Of a DNA stretch of 44,501 nt, positions 35,990-44,501 are shown one piece after another. Both the position numbers and the translations under genes were made by a program. This DNA comes from Chloroflexota bacterium (GTDB taxonomy: Bacteria > Chloroflexota > Limnocylindria > Limnocylindrales > CSP1-4). The notes beneath the pieces were generated by a model. It was not told where the DNA came from and did no database searches. It worked only from the letters and a program-made list of their open reading frames with translations. How positions within the stretch are numbered: the first letter of the stretch is position 1; each line of letters starts with the position of its first letter. The DNA lies in NCBI GenBank assembly GCA_003158675.1, contig PMKN01000089.1:746-45246 (forward strand), in the 5' to 3' direction.

Positions 35990-37111
35990 GTGCGCATCGA
36001 CGACTTCGCCCTCGAGCGGTACTTCGCGCGCTGGGAGTTCAGCGCCCAGACGCTGATGTGCGCATCAGACGTCGAAGGCTGGCGCCTCCGCGACCTGCTG
36101 GCGATGGCAGATCGGGACGGCCTGGAACGCTGGGATGGGCTACGTCTCGGCTACACCGAATCGATGGGCGATGCGGCGCTCCGAATGGAGATCGCGTCGT
36201 TGTACGAGCGCGTGACCTCGGACGACGTCCTCGTCTTCTCCGGCGCGGAGGAGGCGATCTTCTGTCTGCACAACATCCTGCTCGGGCCCCGCGATCATGC
36301 CGTGGTCGTGCGGCCGGCTTACCAGTCCCTGGCCGAAGTGGCGCACGCCGTCGGCGCGGCGGTCACGCGCGTGGAATTGTCCGAGGCCGACCGCTGGTGC
36401 CTGGACGTATCACAAGTCCGCGCCGCGTTGAAGCCGAACACCAGGCTCATCCTCGTGAACGAGCCGCACAACCCGACCGGATCGCTGAGCGATCGGGCGA
36501 CCTTCGACCAGCTGGTCGAGCTTGCGTCCGAATCGGGCGCTCGTTTGATCGTCGACGAGGTCTACCGCTTCCTCGAGTTCGACCCGGCGGACAGGTTGCC
36601 TGCCGGCGCGGATGCGTCGCCAACGGGCGTGAGCATCGGCGTCATGTCCAAGTCGTTCGGGCTGGCGGGGCTGCGCATCGGCTGGGTCGCAACGCGTGAT
36701 CGAGCCCTGCTGGAACGGCTGGCCGCGTTCAAGGACTACACGACCATCTGCAGTTCGGCGCCGTCGGAGGTGCTGGCCCTGATCGCGCTGCGGGCCCGCG
36801 AGCGGGTCCTCGCCCGCAACCGTGCCATCGTTGAGACGAACCTGCCGCTGTTGGATGGCTTCTTCGCGCGGTGGCAGGGCATCTTCGAGTGGGTCCGACC
36901 GCGCGGCGGAACCATCGGCTTCCCGCGTTTGCTGGCCGATCGACCGATTGACGAATTCGCGGACGATCTGGTCAGACAGACCGGCGTGCTGATCCTGCCC
37001 GGCTCTCTTTTCGAAGACTCGGGCAATCACTTTCGGGTTGGATTCGGACGGTCCAATCTGCCCGCGGGGCTGGAACGCCTGGAGAGGTTCGCCGAGCGGA
37101 CGTTGCGCTAG
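35990..37111 (+). CDS. PLP-dependent class I/II aminotransferase
   Basis: NEPHNPTGSLSDRATF, IVDEVYRFLEF, GVMSKSFGLAGLRIGWVA; GTG at 35990 with GGAGG upstream. Confidence 0.92.
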   Translation: MRIDDFALERYFARWEFSAQTLMCASDVEGWRLRDLLAMADRDGLERWDGLRLGYTESMGDAALRMEIASLYERVTSDDVLVFSGAEEAIFCLHNILLGPRDHAVVVRPAYQSLAEVAHAVGAAVTRVELSEADRWCLDVSQVRAALKPNTRLILVNEPHNPTGSLSDRATFDQLVELASESGARLIVDEVYRFLEFDPADRLPAGADASPTGVSIGVMSKSFGLAGLRIGWVATRDRALLERLAAFKDYTTICSSAPSEVLALIALRARERVLARNRAIVETNLPLLDGFFARWQGIFEWVRPRGGTIGFPRLLADRPIDEFADDLVRQTGVLILPGSLFEDSGNHFRVGFGRSNLPAGLERLERFAERTLR

Positions 37112-38481
37112 GTCCGCGGTCTGAGCTGCTTCAGGGCGTCGGCAAAGAGCCCGTCGAAAGCGCGCGAGGTCGAGGGAAAGGCGTGGATCGTGGCCGCGAG
37201 AGTGGAGACCGGAATGCGCGCCTGGATCGCCAGGACCAGCTCGTGGATCGCCGCCGAGGCATCCGGGGCCACCACCGAGCCGCCCAGGATCGTCTCCGAA
37301 GGCCGATCGACGACGATCGCCAGGTGCCCGAAGGTAGCCTCCAGCGAGTAACCTCTGGCCGTGGTCGCCAGGTCGGCTACGAGCTCGAAGGCGTCCGCGC
37401 CGGCCGAACGGGCCTGTTCGAGGTCCAGGCCGACCGATGCGACCTCCGGCTCCAGGTAGACCGCGCGTGGGATAGCCCGGTAGTCGGGCGTCACCGCCTC
37501 GCCCATTGCCATTCGCACCGCCAGTCCGCCCTGGTAGTGGCCGACGTGGGTGAAGAGCTCGGGGCCAGCCGGATCGCCGATCAGAAAGATGCCATCCGCA
37601 ATTCGAAGGCGGCCGTCCCTGGGCAGGGCGTTGGCGTCGACGCCGACCGATTCGAGGCCCAGACCGTCGAGACCGAAAGACCGTCCCAGGGCGACCATGA
37701 TCTGCTGGCCCTCCACGACACCGCCGTCGCTCAACTCGACGACGTGAGCGTCGCGGTCTCCGGCTCGCGGTCTCACGCGGGTCGCCCGTGCGCTCAACCG
37801 AAGCTCCACTCCATCGTCGCGCAGGATCCGAGCGATTGCCTCGGAGTTACGAGCATGGTCCCGCTCCACGAGCCGCTCGTGGGAGTGCACCAAAGCCGTC
37901 TCCACGCCGAAGCGGGCGAAGACCGAAGCCATCTCCACGCCAGTGGCCCCGCCGCCCAGGACGACCAGGCTGCGTGGCAACTCACGTGTAGAGGTGGCTT
38001 CGCGGTTCGTCCAGGGGCCAGTTTCGGCGAGGCCCGGGATCGCCGGCATCTTCGATTGAGAGCCCGTGGCGACGACGACCGCGGCCGTCTTGAGATGCTG
38101 GGCCGAGCCGTCCGCTCGACGCACGTCAACCGCCCCCGGGCCCGCGACTCGAGCCTCGCCGCGGACGAGGGTCGCGCCCGCCGCTTCAAGCTGGCTAACG
38201 TGGCCGGAGTCATCCGGCCAGTCGCGCCCCTCTCGGTTGATCATGTAGTCACGCCGATCCGACGCCCGCTGCCACGGATAGCCCCCGCGGCGCCGTTCCG
38301 AGGCGGCGTGGAGCAGCGACTTGGATGGAATGCAGGCCCAGAACGAGCAGGACCCGCCGAACAACTCGCGCTCCACGACTGCCACGCTCGCACCGCGCTC
38401 GCGGGCCGCGTGCGCCGCAGCCTCACCAGCGGCTCCGGCGCCGATTACCACGAAGTCGAAACGATCCATCGTCCGCCCCAC
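37108..38481 (-). CDS. NAD(P)/FAD-dependent disulfide oxidoreductase (dihydrolipoyl dehydrogenase-like)
   Basis: FVVIGAGAAGEAAA, GGSCSFWACIPSKSLL (CxxxxC), VVLGGGATGVEMASVFARFG, GIFLIGD. Confidence 0.92.
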   Translation of the reverse strand: MGRTMDRFDFVVIGAGAAGEAAAHAARERGASVAVVERELFGGSCSFWACIPSKSLLHAASERRRGGYPWQRASDRRDYMINREGRDWPDDSGHVSQLEAAGATLVRGEARVAGPGAVDVRRADGSAQHLKTAAVVVATGSQSKMPAIPGLAETGPWTNREATSTRELPRSLVVLGGGATGVEMASVFARFGVETALVHSHERLVERDHARNSEAIARILRDDGVELRLSARATRVRPRAGDRDAHVVELSDGGVVEGQQIMVALGRSFGLDGLGLESVGVDANALPRDGRLRIADGIFLIGDPAGPELFTHVGHYQGGLAVRMAMGEAVTPDYRAIPRAVYLEPEVASVGLDLEQARSAGADAFELVADLATTARGYSLEATFGHLAIVVDRPSETILGGSVVAPDASAAIHELVLAIQARIPVSTLAATIHAFPSTSRAFDGLFADALKQLRPRT

Positions 38482-38709
38482 TTTTGCGCCCCAACGGTCG
38501 GGACGGTGGGTCGATCATCCGCCACGTGCGGCGCCGTGGCTCCAGCCTTCGCCCGTCGGTCCGCGAGGCGGGCCGCCAGGAGATCCATTGCCGGGACTGC
38601 CGACCGCCCATACCGGCGGATCGCTGGGCGCTTACCATTCATGTCGCGGGTGAGTCGTGCCGCCCATCCACCGCCCGTCTGGCTGTCGTCACGCCGCGGA
38701 GGGTTCCCG

Positions 38710-39696
38710 ATGCCGCCGTTCGGTTTCGTCTTTGGCCACACCGGATCGGCTCCGTCTCCGTTTGGTGCTATCAACGGGCCCAGGCTCGCCGGCCCCGAGG
38801 GTAGCCACCCACTCCACTCCGTAAGCCCCGAGGAGCTCCTTGCGCCGACATCGGGCGCGGTCCTCGGCGAGTTCGTGCTGGACCATCCAGCTCGAGTAGG
38901 CGACGGCATCACCGGCCGCGTCAAACTGACCGCCAACGCGACGATCGAAGCTCGGAAGGCGTATCTCCGGCTCGTTGGCCTGCGGCTCGACGAGGTGCGA
39001 CGTTCGAACGAACACACCGACGCGGAAGGCCACGTCACCTCAACGGAGCGATGGGTGGAGACATCCGGGAAGCTCTTCGTCACGGATTCTTTCCTCGAGC
39101 CGGTGGTCCCGACTAGCTTCCAACCCGGCCAAACGTGGGAGACAACGTTCATGGTCCCGGCGCCGGAGCTGGGTCCGCCAACGGCTCATCTGGGCGAGTC
39201 GATCATCGCCTGGGCGCTCGAGATCCGGTGGGACGTGCCCATGGGCGCGGATCAGTGGGCGGCGATCTACCTGCCACTGGCCCAGCACCCGGACCTCATT
39301 CGCGCGGGCGTCGGCAAGCAGGGCGGCGTGAGCCTGTTGGCGAGCGTACAGGTGAGTGACGCGTCGATCAACGTAACGTCGCCACTGCCGGCGCCAGCGG
39401 GTCAGGAAGTGGCCGTCAGCGTCTCCTGGCCCTCCGCTCCTTCCGGACAGGGAGCCCGCATCGAGATCCACCGCCGCACAAATTGCCCGAATGGAACCGA
39501 GGGCATCATCGCGACGGCCGCGATCGACCCGGCCTCGCTTGGGAGCGGCGCGGCACAGGCAAGCCTGCTGGTGCCGGCCGGGTCGGCGCCTTCGTTCGAC
39601 GGCGCCGGGCTGGAGATCGACTACGTCATCCGCGTCCTTGTGGACCGCCGCTTCCGAACGGACGCAGCCATCGAGAGACCCCTCGCTGTCGTCTGA
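38710..39696 (+). CDS. Arrestin-like/Spo0M-like beta-sandwich protein
   Basis: GEFVLDHPARVGDGITGRVKLTANATIEARKAYLRLVGLRL ... IIAWALEIRWDVPMG. Internal ATG at 38710; the upstream part of the 837-aa ORF is antisense to the oxidoreductase. Confidence 0.7.
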   Translation: MPPFGFVFGHTGSAPSPFGAINGPRLAGPEGSHPLHSVSPEELLAPTSGAVLGEFVLDHPARVGDGITGRVKLTANATIEARKAYLRLVGLRLDEVRRSNEHTDAEGHVTSTERWVETSGKLFVTDSFLEPVVPTSFQPGQTWETTFMVPAPELGPPTAHLGESIIAWALEIRWDVPMGADQWAAIYLPLAQHPDLIRAGVGKQGGVSLLASVQVSDASINVTSPLPAPAGQEVAVSVSWPSAPSGQGARIEIHRRTNCPNGTEGIIATAAIDPASLGSGAAQASLLVPAGSAPSFDGAGLEIDYVIRVLVDRRFRTDAAIERPLAVV

Positions 39697-39798
39697 GCGG
39701 GCGAGCTGACCCGGACCGCATCATCCCGAAGAACGGGCGGTTTGGACCTGTTGGAGCGTCGCCACGGTCGTCGGGCGCCCGCCCGGCAGCCGCTCGGG

Positions 39799-40509
39799 TC
39801 AGCGAGCCTGATCGATGGCCTTCGCCGCGTCGGCGACCCGTTGCGCCGACCCGGCCGACTTGAAGAAGTCGGCCGGCAGCGTCACGCCGGTGGCGTGGTT
39901 CGGGCAATAGCCGTTCGGGACCTTGTGCAAGTACTGCTGGTGGTATTCCTCGGCGAAGTAGAACTCCGGGGCGGGGCGGATTTCAGTCCTGATGGTGCCC
40001 TTGCCGGCGGCGGCGAGACGCTCCTGGAACACGGCACGGGAGGCGATGGCGTCGCGCTCTTGGGCATCGCCGTGAGTCAGGATCGCCGATCGGTATTGCG
40101 TCCCGCGGTCCGCACCCTGGCGCATACCCTGCGTCGGGTCATGCGAATCCCAGAACAGCTTCAGCAGATCGCGGTACGCGACTTGCTTGGGGTCGAAGAC
40201 GACGCGGACGCTCTCGATGTGGCCGGTCCGGGCGCTGCAAACCTCTTCATACGTCGGGTTCGGGGTCGAGCCGCCGGCGTAGCCGACGGAGGTCGAGATG
40301 ACGCCGGGAGTCTGCCAGAAGAGGCGTTCGGCGCCCCAGAAGCAGCCCATCCCGAACTCGGCTATCTCCGAACCTTCGGGATAGGGCGGTCGGAGCGGTG
40401 TACCAAGGACGGCATGGCGGGCGGGAACGGGCATTGCCTCCGAGCGGCCGGGCAGGATCTCGTTGGGGTTGGGCATTCGCATCTTGTGCGGGTCGACGAA
40501 CCAGTTCAT
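39799..40509 (-). CDS. msrA: Peptide-methionine (S)-S-oxide reductase
   Basis: [61 protein letters not shown]. Confidence 0.96.
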   Translation of the reverse strand: MNWFVDPHKMRMPNPNEILPGRSEAMPVPARHAVLGTPLRPPYPEGSEIAEFGMGCFWGAERLFWQTPGVISTSVGYAGGSTPNPTYEEVCSARTGHIESVRVVFDPKQVAYRDLLKLFWDSHDPTQGMRQGADRGTQYRSAILTHGDAQERDAIASRAVFQERLAAAGKGTIRTEIRPAPEFYFAEEYHQQYLHKVPNGYCPNHATGVTLPADFFKSAGSAQRVADAAKAIDQAR

Positions 40510-40651
40510 GACCCGAGTCTACGCCGCCTCCAAAGTCGGGTCCGCCCCCCGACCGGGCGGGCCGCCGGGCGGACCGGCGAGACTGCAACGTCGCGACCCA
40601 TGGTTTCCTCCTGCTACTGCAGTGAGGATAGGGCCGCGAAGCCCGCCAACC

Positions 40652-41587
40652 TCAGTTGTTCCGCTTCGTCGCGTCGCCTCCCGGAGTGCCGCCGGACGCC
40701 CCGCCGAAGTCGACCTTGACCGTCAGCTCCTCGACGCCGCGGACGAGGCCAATCTCCAGCATGCCGGAACCGGCCTTGGACAGGGCTTCGTGCAGGCCGT
40801 CCGGATCTTCGACCGCGGCGCCGCCGGCAGACACGATCAGGTCGCCCTCGCGGATGCCCGCCGCCTCGGCCGGGCTGCCTTCCTCGACGCCGCGCACGAG
40901 AACGCCGGCGCGATCGGGCAGGCCGACCGCCCGGCGTAGATGCCGCGCGACATGGCCGGGCGCCACGGCAACGCCGAGCAATGGCCGCGCCGCCGACTCG
41001 CCGCGGCCCAACGCGTCGATCCGGGCCCGCAGGCTTTCGTCCGCGGGAAGTGCGAGATAGAACCCTTCGCCGATCCGCTGCGTGTTGACGCCGAGCAACC
41101 GGCCTTCGGCATCCAGGATGGGGCTGCCCGAAGAGCCGGGCGCCAGCGGCGCCGTGTGTTCGATGCTGCCGCCGATCAGCCGGCCGCCCGGCCCGCGGAA
41201 CGACCGCTCCATGCCCGAGATCAGCCCGACGGTCGCCCGCACGCCGCCCGAAGGAGCGCTCGCGACTGCGAACACGACGGCACCGACCTGCGGTGCGGAC
41301 TTCGAATTCGCCCAGGGGATGGCAGCCGCGCCGGCGGTATCGACCTCGAGAACCGCCAGATCGCCGTCGACGTCCTCGCCGAGCAGCTTGCCTGGAGCCC
41401 GCCGTCCGTCCGCGAAGACGCACGTGGCTTCATCGCCGTGCATGTTGTGGGCGTTGGTGAGCACCCGATTCTCCGCCACGATCACCCCGGATCCGCGGCG
41501 CCATCGGCCGCCGATCCCAACCACTCCAGGAGTGGCCAGCGCGGCCACCTTGGCCACCGCCACCGAAAGCTCGTCCAGTGCGCCCAT
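40652..41587 (-). CDS. S1C-type trypsin-like serine protease with PDZ domain
   Basis: GSGVIVAENRVLTNAHN, DVDGDLAVLEV, APLAPGSSGSPILDAEGRLLGVNT, PDZ AGVLVRGVEEGSPAEAAGIREGDLIVSAGG. Confidence 0.92.
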   Translation of the reverse strand: MGALDELSVAVAKVAALATPGVVGIGGRWRRGSGVIVAENRVLTNAHNMHGDEATCVFADGRRAPGKLLGEDVDGDLAVLEVDTAGAAAIPWANSKSAPQVGAVVFAVASAPSGGVRATVGLISGMERSFRGPGGRLIGGSIEHTAPLAPGSSGSPILDAEGRLLGVNTQRIGEGFYLALPADESLRARIDALGRGESAARPLLGVAVAPGHVARHLRRAVGLPDRAGVLVRGVEEGSPAEAAGIREGDLIVSAGGAAVEDPDGLHEALSKAGSGMLEIGLVRGVEELTVKVDFGGASGGTPGGDATKRNN

Positions 41588-41723
41588 TTGAGTCGCTCCT
41601 CGGGAGCCGAGCCTTCCGGCCCGCGCCCATCCGTATCGTTTCCTGTCGCCGTAGTAGCTAGCGAGTTGCAAGTTACACCGCTCATCGGGATCGCGCAAGC
41701 GGCATACTCGCTACGATGGGGTG

Positions 41724-42146
41724 GTGCCCGAAGAAGCAACGCCATCTCCACTCCAGGCGGCCCTAGGTCGCGTTGGCGACCGCTGGAGCCTGCTCGTCGT
41801 CGAGGCACTGCTGGACGGGCCGCGGCGCTTCAATGACCTGCAGACCGCGCTGGGCGGCATCGCGCCAAACATCCTCTCGGACCGGCTCAAGCGGCTGGAG
41901 CGCGAGCGCGTCCTGCTGGCCCGGCCCTACTCCCAGCGGCCCGTCCGCCTGAGTTACGAGCTGACCGCCGATGGCCGCGAGCTGGCAGGAGCGCTCCGCC
42001 TTCTGTCCGACTGGGGATCGCGAGCCGACTCGTCCGACGCCCTTCGGCACCGGACCTGCGGCACTCCGCTGGAAGCGCGCTGGTACTGCCCGACCTGCGC
42101 CCGAAGCATCGAGACCAACGAGGCAGCCGAGCTCCGGCTGCTGTAG
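41724..42146 (+). CDS. HxlR-family transcriptional regulator with C-terminal zinc-ribbon-like motif
   Basis: ALGRVGDRWSLLVVEALLDGPRRFNDLQTALGGIAPNILSDRLKRLER...; C-terminal CGTPLEARWYCPTC. Confidence 0.9.
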   Translation: MPEEATPSPLQAALGRVGDRWSLLVVEALLDGPRRFNDLQTALGGIAPNILSDRLKRLERERVLLARPYSQRPVRLSYELTADGRELAGALRLLSDWGSRADSSDALRHRTCGTPLEARWYCPTCARSIETNEAAELRLL

Positions 42147-42262
42147 CGGCGATCCGGCGCCAGGCGACGCCGCCCCCCGTTCCCGTCGTCGCGACCAATA
42201 GTGGCGCGCCGTCGACGACCTCCCGGTCACGAGTCATAGTTGCCGCTGACAGGGAGGCCGAC

Positions 42263-43024
42263 ATGACCACACACGACAACACGGGCGGCGACTCACGCGA
42301 GCTCGCCCAGCTGCGGTTGGAACGCCACCACCATTCGGACGACGACCTCGACGGAGTGGCCCTGCACCGCGCCGGCGAGACATCGCTTGAGCTTGACGAC
42401 GAGCTGACCCGCGATCGAAGGGCAGCCATCTCGCCTGAGGACTGGGCCCGCTTCGAGGCGTACATGGCCGAGATCCTCACGGCGATGGGCATGAAGCTCA
42501 ACCAACCGGGGACTCGGGATACTCCGCGACGTTTCGTGCGGGCGCTGTTCGACTCGACCGAAGGTTACGAGGGCGACCCCAAGCTCGTGACCGTCTTCCC
42601 GACCGAGTGCTACGGCGGAGCCAGCTGCGAACTGTCCCAAGTGGTCGAGGGACCAATCCCTTTCACCGCCCTGTGCGAGCACCATGTCCTGCCGTTCTTT
42701 GGGCGCGCCTTCGTCGGCTACATCGCCCATGAGAACATCATCGGCATCAGCAAGCTGACCCGGCTGGTGCGCATCGCCACTCGCCGTTTCGGCGTCCAGG
42801 AGCGGATGACCCACGAGATCGCTACTGCCCTCGCCGAGCTGACCCAACCGCACGGCGTGGCGGTGTATATGGAAGCGCACCATCTGTGCACGCAGATGCG
42901 TGGCGTCCGCGAGGTGCATCCCATGACCCGTACCACGGCATTTCGTGGCGCGTACGAAACGAGCGCGCCGCTGCGCTCGGAGTTCTACGATTTGGCGGGG
43001 CTTGGGCGCGGGGTTCGCGACTGA
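42263..43024 (+). CDS. folE: GTP cyclohydrolase I
   Basis: FTALCEHHVLPFFGRAFVGYIA, RRFGVQERMTHEIATAL, EAHHLCTQMRGVREVHPMTRT. Confidence 0.95.
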   Translation: MTTHDNTGGDSRELAQLRLERHHHSDDDLDGVALHRAGETSLELDDELTRDRRAAISPEDWARFEAYMAEILTAMGMKLNQPGTRDTPRRFVRALFDSTEGYEGDPKLVTVFPTECYGGASCELSQVVEGPIPFTALCEHHVLPFFGRAFVGYIAHENIIGISKLTRLVRIATRRFGVQERMTHEIATALAELTQPHGVAVYMEAHHLCTQMRGVREVHPMTRTTAFRGAYETSAPLRSEFYDLAGLGRGVRD

Positions 43025-43068
43025 CGCGAGCAGCGCACTGGCGCATTCGACCCGGGAGGGCCGCAACG

Positions 43069-43944
43069 ATGGCAGGCCGAAGCGAGGGACTCGCGCTCGA
43101 GTCGCTCTGGCACGCCCCGTCGACGGCGCCAGGAGACGGCATCGACGTTCGAGGCGGGTTGCTGCCAGCGGACCTGGCCGCGCTCTATCCGGGCGAGCTG
43201 GCCGTGGCCCTTGTCAACGAACGCCCCACGGTGATCGGCAACTTCGTGTCCAGCGTGGACGGAGTGGTTGCTCTCGGACCGAGCGAACCCGCGGCCGGCG
43301 GGGGCGAGATCAGTGGCTTCTCGGCCGCGGACCGGTACATGATGGCTCTGCTGCGGGCGCTCGCCGACGTCGTGGTCGTGGGCGCTGGCACGGTCCGCGT
43401 CGGCACGCGCCATCGCTGGACGGCGGACTTCCTCGCTCCAACCCTAGCCACCGCCCTGGCCGCCTGGCGCGCGGATCTGTGGCTTTCGGCTCAGCCGACC
43501 ACCATCGTCGTTACCGCCAGCGGCAATCTGGATCCCGCTCACCCCGGTCTATCTGCTCCGGACGTTCCGGTGATAGTGGCCACCACACCGGCCGGAGCGG
43601 AGCGCCTGAATGCGCAGCCTCTCCCCGCCAACATGAAGGTGGCGCCCGTAGGCTCGAACGATTTGGTCCCGGCCGGGGCGATCCTGGAGTTGATACGAGG
43701 GACCGGCGCGCGTCTGGCACTCTGCGAGGGCGGCCCGCATCTCTTTGGCGAGATGCTGCGCGCGCGCCTCATCGATGAGCTGTTCCTCACGGTTGCGCCA
43801 CAGATCGTCGGTCGCGCCAAGGCACACCGCCTGGGGTTGGTCGAAGGCACGAGCTTCAGCGAGAGTCACGGGCGCTGGTCGAACCTGCTGTCGGTCCGCC
43901 GCGCGGGCGACGATCTCTTCCTCCGCTACCGCTTCGAGCGGTAG
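43069..43944 (+). CDS. RibD C-terminal/dihydrofolate-reductase-like family protein
   Basis: PTVIGNFVSSVDGVVALG, ADVVVVGAGTVRVGT, LALCEGGPHLFGEMLRARLIDELFLTVAPQIVG. Confidence 0.9.
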   Translation: MAGRSEGLALESLWHAPSTAPGDGIDVRGGLLPADLAALYPGELAVALVNERPTVIGNFVSSVDGVVALGPSEPAAGGGEISGFSAADRYMMALLRALADVVVVGAGTVRVGTRHRWTADFLAPTLATALAAWRADLWLSAQPTTIVVTASGNLDPAHPGLSAPDVPVIVATTPAGAERLNAQPLPANMKVAPVGSNDLVPAGAILELIRGTGARLALCEGGPHLFGEMLRARLIDELFLTVAPQIVGRAKAHRLGLVEGTSFSESHGRWSNLLSVRRAGDDLFLRYRFER

Positions 43945-43947
43945 CGG
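43923..43947 (+). terminator. Hairpin CCGCTACCGCT-TCG-AGCGGTAGCGG spanning the stop codon of 43069-43944
   Basis: Perfect 11-bp stem, 3-nt loop; TAG stop lies in the 3' arm; no T-tract. Confidence 0.5.
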
Positions 43948-44090
43948 AAGGGGCGCATGGAGCGCCCGGGTCGGCCGGTCGCCTAGAATGGGTCGGGCAT
44001 AAATCGGACGGGTCCATCGCGGCCGTTTTCGGTCGCGCCTGAACGTCGCGGCCGCTGCCCCGGCTGCGCCCTCATCGACGAAAGGTACGC

Positions 44091-44501
44091 ATGAGTCGGA
44101 CTTTGCGCATCGGCGTCCTCACCGGAGGCGGCGACGTCCCCGGTCTCAACGCCGTCATCAAGAGCGTCGTCTATCGCGCAACGGAGCTTGGCCACGAGGT
44201 CTACGGCATCAGGCGCGGCTGGGAAGGCCTGACCCACATGAAGCCGGGCCCAGGGCTGGACGAGGACTACATCGTCCCGCTGGATCGAACCAACACCCGC
44301 TCGATCGATCGGACGGGGGGCACCTGGCTGCACACCTCTCGCACCAACGCCCGCAAGATGAAGGCCGGCAAGACGCCCGCACACATCGGACCGGAGCGCC
44401 TCAAGCAGCTCGAGGTCAAGGAGGGCGTCTACAACTTCACGCCCGTCGTCCTTGAGAATATCGAGAAGCTCGGGCTTGACTACCTGGTCCCGATCGGCGG
44501 C
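44091..44501 (+). CDS. 6-phosphofructokinase, N-terminal fragment (3' truncated by window)
   Basis: RIGVLTGGGDVPGLNAVIKSVVYRATELGHEVYGIRRGWEGL; open to window end. Confidence 0.93.
   Translation, partial: MSRTLRIGVLTGGGDVPGLNAVIKSVVYRATELGHEVYGIRRGWEGLTHMKPGPGLDEDYIVPLDRTNTRSIDRTGGTWLHTSRTNARKMKAGKTPAHIGPERLKQLEVKEGVYNFTPVVLENIEKLGLDYLVPIGG

Noticed and set aside
37183-38709. N-terminal extension of the 837-aa ORF
   Set aside because: Antisense to the FAD oxidoreductase; real gene likely starts at the internal ATG 38710.
1-44501. Mobile elements, phage genes, toxin-antitoxin pairs, CRISPR/Cas, tRNA/rRNA
   Set aside because: No transposase, integrase, Cas, capsid or clear TA motifs in the ORF track, and no tRNA or rRNA was recognised by eye; tRNA absence would need tRNAscan-SE.

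Overview
High-GC bacterial chromosomal window, probably from a Chloroflexota-like organism (inferred from the mix of a B12-type RNR, an F420-type LLM oxidoreductase and lipoprotein serpins; not proven). About 35 protein-coding genes can be supported. It opens inside the 3' end of a class II ribonucleotide reductase and closes inside a 6-phosphofructokinase. Main contents: two paralogous lipoprotein serpins about 10 kb apart; several secreted or surface beta-propeller, repeat and Pro/Thr-stalk proteins; an orphan CpaE/ParA-like ATPase with a receiver-like N-terminus; a cold-shock protein, glycosyltransferase and DEAD-box helicase block with structured leaders; an ABC-2 drug-exporter-type operon divergent from a MarR regulator fused to a beta-repeat domain, with a perfect 19-bp operator-like palindrome; MsrB and MsrA; a c-di-GMP pair (PilZ and MASE-like/GAF/EAL); an arrestin-like protein; an S1C PDZ protease; an HxlR regulator; and FolE next to a RibD-C-like reductase. 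No rRNA, tRNA, CRISPR array or intact transposon was seen. The most interesting items are the MarR/beta-repeat fusion with its operator, the serpin pair with identical predicted P1 residues, and a triple hairpin between convergent genes. All family calls come from reading motifs by eye; no searches were run.
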